This document shows, one piece after another, positions 6,820 to 9,625 of a stretch of 9,625 bases of DNA; position 1 is the stretch's first letter; the number at the start of each line of letters is the position of its first letter. The position numbers and the translations under genes are program-made. The notes under the pieces were generated by a model, which did not search any database, had not been told where the DNA came from, and saw only the letters and a program-made list of their open reading frames with translations. The stretch is from Bifidobacterium breve (GTDB lineage: Bacteria > Actinomycetota > Actinomycetes > S36-B12), in contig CALPZT020000034.1 in NCBI GenBank assembly GCA_943328365.2, forward strand, positions 1 through 9,625, written 5' to 3'.

Positions 6820-7916
6820 TCGCCCACGGCCGGGATCACGCAGCCCCGTGGCAGCCAGATCATCGAATGGTGCTGGTGCGGTGGTTCGGCGAACCACCGT
6901 TGGCGTCCGGCCCACGTGAACGGCGACATCGCTCGTCCGGCTGACTCGAGTGCGCCGGTTCCTGCGGCGACGACCCGCTGACGTGCGGATGCCACGGGGC
7001 TGGGGGCCGAGAGGCCGATGCCATGCCCGGTACCTCCCGACACCACAACGAGCGTGCCGTCCTTCGGGCCGGTGCGCTGGCGATACCCGACGCGCGTCCG
7101 TGCAGGGAGTGGATGCACGGCGAGAACAGTGCCCTGCGCGGTCAGGGCGCTTCGATCACCAAGCCAGAGCCGTGTTCCGATGCGCGACCGGAGCTCGATG
7201 CCCGGTGTGGCGGCCGCAACGGAGGCGAGTTCGTCATCGCTGAGATGCGACGTCCAGATAGCCGCGGCCGTCGCCGACTGGGCCGTCCATCCTGAAACCT
7301 CAGCCGACCAAAGGCCGGCCCATCGGCAGACCTCGCGGGCACGCGGACTCATGGAAACCGCTCCGCGTCCGGTCTCCTCGTCGGCGGGCTGCGTCATCGG
7401 CAGGTGGAGGGTGAGGCCCTCGATCGCCAGACGGCCCTCGTGGATTGCCGATCGGATCGAGGTGTCGGCAAGGGTGGCGAGGAGTTCGCGCTCGTCCATC
7501 CCGAAGCGGTGCATTGAACTGCGAGCCTCGATGAGGACGCGACTCACCCCGCCGCCAGCACTGAGGGCGAAGAGCGCGGAGGGCCTCGAGACGGTTCGGA
7601 TCACTCGCGCGGAGTCGGTTCGTTCGAGGACCCGTGACCAGGCTCGTTCAGCCGAGGCATCTCGGGGCTCGAATGGCTCGAGGACGACGACATCACCGGC
7701 GTAGGAGCCGAGAATCCCGTCGAGTTCATAAATGGTCCCAACAGCCATGCAGCCACTGCCGAGTCTCGTCGCCTCGCGAGCGAGGAGGCTCTGGCCAACG
7801 CCGTAGCCATTGCCCTTCACGACCGGGATCAATCGCGCCTGTGCCGAGGTGGCGGCAGCAACGGATTCAAGGTGTCGGCGCCATGCACCCGTATCCAACT
7901 GCAGCGTGAACGACAT
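6747..7916 (-). CDS. Alanine racemase-like PLP-dependent protein
   Basis: The 389-residue protein has the fold-type III PLP barrel of alanine racemases at its N-terminus. VVKGNGYG (32-39) supplies Lys34, equivalent to the VVKANAYG PLP lysine. SSMHRFGM (133-140) matches the T.MHR.G motif (Arg137), and RIGTRLWLGD (245-254) matches the RPG..LYG strand whose arginine contacts the PLP ring. RVGYRQRTG (275-283) places Tyr278 where the catalytic tyrosine of the C-terminal domain is expected. Beyond this it diverges: SGGTGHGIGL (293-302) replaces the usual VGYADGYPR-like segment. A His-rich EPPHQHHSMIWLP (344-356) precedes the final VGDQVTADVRF. It is therefore a distinct branch, and alanine racemase activity is not assured. 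AGGAGA overlaps the femX stop, eight bases before the ATG, indicating a two-gene operon with femX. I do not assign the symbol alr because a canonical copy may exist elsewhere. Confidence 0.85.
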   Translation of the reverse strand: MSFTLQLDTGAWRRHLESVAAATSAQARLIPVVKGNGYGVGQSLLAREATRLGSGCMAVGTIYELDGILGSYAGDVVVLEPFEPRDASAERAWSRVLERTDSARVIRTVSRPSALFALSAGGGVSRVLIEARSSMHRFGMDERELLATLADTSIRSAIHEGRLAIEGLTLHLPMTQPADEETGRGAVSMSPRAREVCRWAGLWSAEVSGWTAQSATAAAIWTSHLSDDELASVAAATPGIELRSRIGTRLWLGDRSALTAQGTVLAVHPLPARTRVGYRQRTGPKDGTLVVVSGGTGHGIGLSAPSPVASARQRVVAAGTGALESAGRAMSPFTWAGRQRWFAEPPHQHHSMIWLPRGCVIPAVGDQVTADVRFTTTRFDEVLEIDSPE

Positions 7917-7931
7917 GTGACGAGTCTCCTA
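7917..7931 (-). promoter_or_regulatory. Ribosome binding site of the alanine racemase-like gene, overlapping the femX stop codon
   Basis: On the minus strand the femX TAG (7931-7929) runs directly into AGGAGA (7930-7925), with eight bases to the ATG at 7916. Terminating ribosomes would sit on this site, which favours coupled expression of the two genes. Confidence 0.65.
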
Positions 7932-9011
7932 TCCGCGACGTGACTGATAGGCGCGGAACGCCGCGGCCCACCCAGCGCGGAGGATGTAATCCCACTCGCC
8001 GACGTATTCCAGGGCGAACCCGCCGGTGCCGACCTTGAACTGGACGAGGCCGAAGAGGTGATTGGAGGGGTCGAGGGTGTCGGCGATGCCGCGGAGGTCG
8101 TACACAGCGCATCCTGCCGCGTGCGCATCGCTGATCATCCTCCACTGGAGTGCATTCGACGGACGGACATCGCGATCGGCGGTCGTCGACGCCCCGTAGG
8201 AGTACCAGGCGTGATTGCCGACGGTGACCATGAGGGTTGCGGCGGCCAGGTGGCCTTCATGGTGGGCGAGGTAGAGCGAGAGGGGCTCGCTGCCCTCCCG
8301 ATTCAACTCGCGCCACATCCGCTCGAAGTACTGCAGGCCGCGCGGGGTGAAGTGGTCACGGGCAGCGGTCTCGACGTAGACCTCATGGAACGCGGCGAGG
8401 TCGGCGATGCCACCGCGGGTCACCTCGACACCGGCCTTCTCGGCCTTTCGTATGTTTCGTCGCCACAACTGGTTGAACCCGGCGAACACGTCACCGATTG
8501 AGCGACCGGCGAGCGGAACCTGGAAGACGAAACGTGGCTGGACATCGCCGAACCCGGCATCGTCACCCGACTCCTGACTCCACCCCATCGATCGCAGCCG
8601 CTCGGTGAGTTGGACGCCGCGGGTCGAATGCCAGTCGGCCAATGTCTCGCTGATGCGGCGTGGTGGGTCGGCTGATCCGTCGCTCCAGGAGGCGATCGAT
8701 GCCTTGATGGTGTCGGCCTGCCAGCGCCGAACAGGCACGGGCGGACCCATCTTCACCTGGAACGCGCCGCGACCACGGCAGTGGGCGAGCAGTGGCTCGA
8801 GCCATTCAGCCAATGAGATCGACGGGTACCGCTCGCGTTGCCAGTCGATGTCCGGGCCCTCGGGCAGGTAGGCCAGGGATCGACGGGGGAACCGGGGCAC
8901 CGGACGGTAGAGCACGAGCCCCGCCGCGACGAGTTGCGAACCGTCGAACCACCCGAGGGACTCGTGATCCCAGCCGACCTTCACCGCGCCCCACTCGGGG
9001 AGTTGGAGAAA
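7929..9011 (-). CDS. FemX/FemAB-like peptidyltransferase (lipid II aminoacyl transferase), 5' end missing
   Basis: FemX-type enzymes use aminoacyl-tRNA to add the first bridge residue to the lysine or diaminopimelate side chain of lipid II at the inner membrane face. Numbered from the GTG at 8984 (351 residues), the C-terminal GNAT-like domain carries the family block WYSYGAS (260-266), RPSNALQWRMISDA (274-287) and YDLRGIADTLD (295-305). HLFGLVQFKVGTGG (309-322) and EYVGEWD (326-332) follow. NQLWRRNIRKAEKAGVEV (171-188) resembles the segment before the second GNAT fold; the tRNA-binding coiled-coil arm of staphylococcal Fem proteins is absent. The GTG is not the true start: the same frame continues upstream as FLQLPEWGA (9011-8985), a characteristic FemX N-terminal motif that should be preceded by about 20-30 residues. 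Instead, AT-rich codons with no start run to a stop at 9047-9045. The gene is cut at the sequence boundary near 9012 and is a fragment in this window. Confidence 0.88.
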   Translation of the reverse strand, partial: FLQLPEWGAVKVGWDHESLGWFDGSQLVAAGLVLYRPVPRFPRRSLAYLPEGPDIDWQRERYPSISLAEWLEPLLAHCRGRGAFQVKMGPPVPVRRWQADTIKASIASWSDGSADPPRRISETLADWHSTRGVQLTERLRSMGWSQESGDDAGFGDVQPRFVFQVPLAGRSIGDVFAGFNQLWRRNIRKAEKAGVEVTRGGIADLAAFHEVYVETAARDHFTPRGLQYFERMWRELNREGSEPLSLYLAHHEGHLAAATLMVTVGNHAWYSYGASTTADRDVRPSNALQWRMISDAHAAGCAVYDLRGIADTLDPSNHLFGLVQFKVGTGGFALEYVGEWDYILRAGWAAAFRAYQSRRG

Positions 9012-9152
9012 GGAGGAGATATTAGAGGAATTTATTCTACGGACCTATCCGCACACATCGAGCTGTCAACTTCAAGCGATCGATGATATATTCAACCTTG
9101 AGCCGCCAGACAAAGCGAATGACCCAATTTCACGACCCAAATGTTCAGCTCC

Positions 9153-9242
9153 TCGAAATTCCCCGCGTCATGAATGAATGCTACACCCGGTACACTCAAT
9201 CTAGATCATCGAAATTCCCCGCACCTTGTATGAATACCACAT
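9153..9242 (+). repeat. Imperfect direct repeat, 34 bp, copies 56 bp apart
   Basis: TCGAAATTCCCCGC is identical at 9153-9166 and 9209-9222. The following 20 bases are similar (13 of 20 match, both containing TGAAT and CACA-like runs), giving copies at 9153-9186 and 9209-9242. No function is evident. Confidence 0.6.
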
Positions 9243-9329
9243 CCTCACATTCAGCACCCTGATATCACAAACTGCAGTTGCCCCTCCCTCAGTCGTTTTC
9301 CTGGCCTACACGATCAAGATGGATCTGAG

Positions 9330-9412
9330 CAACAAGATCATGGACAAGAGCCCCGATACATCTGGAAGGAAGGGATCACAAGATCATAGGCACAACAAGA
9401 TCATGGACAAGA
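9330..9412 (+). repeat. 20-bp perfect direct repeat, copies 63 bp apart, with a partial third copy
   Basis: CAACAAGATCATGGACAAGA occurs at 9330-9349 and 9393-9412. A shorter ACAAGATCAT sits between them at 9378-9387. The repeats are seen directly; no function is evident. Confidence 0.7.
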
Positions 9413-9569
9413 TCAAACAGCACCGGTGTGATGTTTGATCTCCTCTTCCCAGGCTGGGCTAGTCGAAAGACGCTGACTCACGACTCTTGACTCTCTCGAC
9501 TTTGTCGACTACCACATGAATATGGCACAGAAATGCTGTCAAACCCTTAACCTGCTTAAACCCTATGAA

Positions 9570-9625
9570 CGCTTACACTCGCACTTCCCCTGTGCGCTTA
9601 CACTCGCACCTCCCCTGTACGCTTA
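9570..9625 (+). repeat. 25-bp tandem repeat running off the window end
   Basis: Two full units (9570-9594 and 9595-9619) share CGCTTACACTCGCAC and differ at two positions (T/C and G/A). A third unit starts as CGCTTA at 9620 and is cut by the end. The units abut without spacers. A sequence that stops inside such a repeat is typical of an assembly break. Confidence 0.75.

Larger units (their letters stand above)
9012..9625. other. Gene-free, repeat-bearing low-GC tail; probable foreign or mis-joined DNA
   Basis: G+C drops abruptly from about 70% in the adjacent femX codons to about 48%, and no credible coding sequence is visible in any frame. A 70-codon open frame at 9226-9438 has no recognisable domain, no ribosome site and mostly reads through repeats. 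The stretch contains a 34-bp imperfect direct repeat, a 20-bp direct repeat, GACTC-rich short repeats around 9475-9495 and a 25-bp tandem repeat at the very end. It cuts off femX at its start. Composition and low-complexity style recall eukaryotic intergenic DNA, but I cannot identify a source. Confidence 0.55.

Noticed and set aside
9226..9438. Small open frame of 70 codons in the low-GC tail
   Set aside because: No ribosome site, no family resemblance, and it runs through the direct repeats.
9541..9566. Telomere-like AAACCCTTAA...TTAAACCCTA motif
   Set aside because: The spacing is irregular and there are only two or three near matches, not a telomeric array.
9570..9625. Possible CRISPR array
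   Set aside because: The 25-bp units are directly adjacent with no unique spacers and diverge slightly; this is a tandem repeat.
1..9625. tRNA, rRNA or riboswitch genes
   Set aside because: I saw no cloverleaf, rRNA core or known riboswitch pattern; almost all of 1-9011 is occupied by protein genes.

Overview
The window is a high-GC actinobacterial chromosome fragment (about 60-70% G+C over bases 1-9010). GTG and TTG start codons occur, and the gene set is typical of Actinomycetota: an actinobacterial-type inositol-3-phosphate synthase, a PadR regulator, a DUF5318 protein, a class A penicillin-binding protein, a GT87 polyprenol-dependent mannosyltransferase-like membrane protein, an alanine racemase-like protein and a FemX-like lipid II aminoacyl transferase. 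From memory, the block ino1-padR / DUF5318-PBP-GT87 matches the order around Mycobacterium tuberculosis Rv0046c-Rv0051. The alanine racemase-like/FemX pair resembles the Streptomyces version of the neighbourhood. I cannot name a genus; an uncultured or MAG-derived actinobacterium is plausible.

Layout. Bases 1-2442 (minus strand) form an apparent operon padR -> ino1 -> MFS transporter, with the transporter running off the left edge. A striking operator/promoter sits just upstream of padR: two identical 10-bp palindromes 13 bp apart, overlapping the spacer and -10 of a likely leaderless promoter. Bases 2669-6819 (plus strand) form a second apparent operon, DUF5318 -> PBP -> GT87. It is divergent from padR, with about 226 bp between the two proposed starts. 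Bases 6747-9011 (minus strand) hold femX -> alanine racemase-like gene, converging on and overlapping the GT87 gene by 73 bp.

From about base 9012 to the end the sequence changes character. G+C falls to about 48%, no credible gene is visible, and several short direct and tandem repeats appear; the window ends inside a 25-bp tandem repeat. The femX reading frame is cut at this boundary: recognisable FemX residues continue nine codons upstream of the only usable start codon, and then homology and codon use collapse. The simplest reading is a chimeric assembly or foreign DNA joined to a truncated femX, not a natural gene end.

Together the genes concern the cell envelope. Ino1 makes the precursor of phosphatidylinositol, PIMs and mycothiol. 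GT87 enzymes add sugars from polyprenyl-phosphate donors. The PBP polymerises and crosslinks peptidoglycan, and FemX adds the first residue of the interpeptide bridge. PadR probably represses its own operon through the twin-palindrome operator. I found no convincing new multi-gene system. The items most worth follow-up are the PadR operator, the femX/tail junction, the hairpin at the start of the MFS gene and the atypical alanine racemase paired with FemX.
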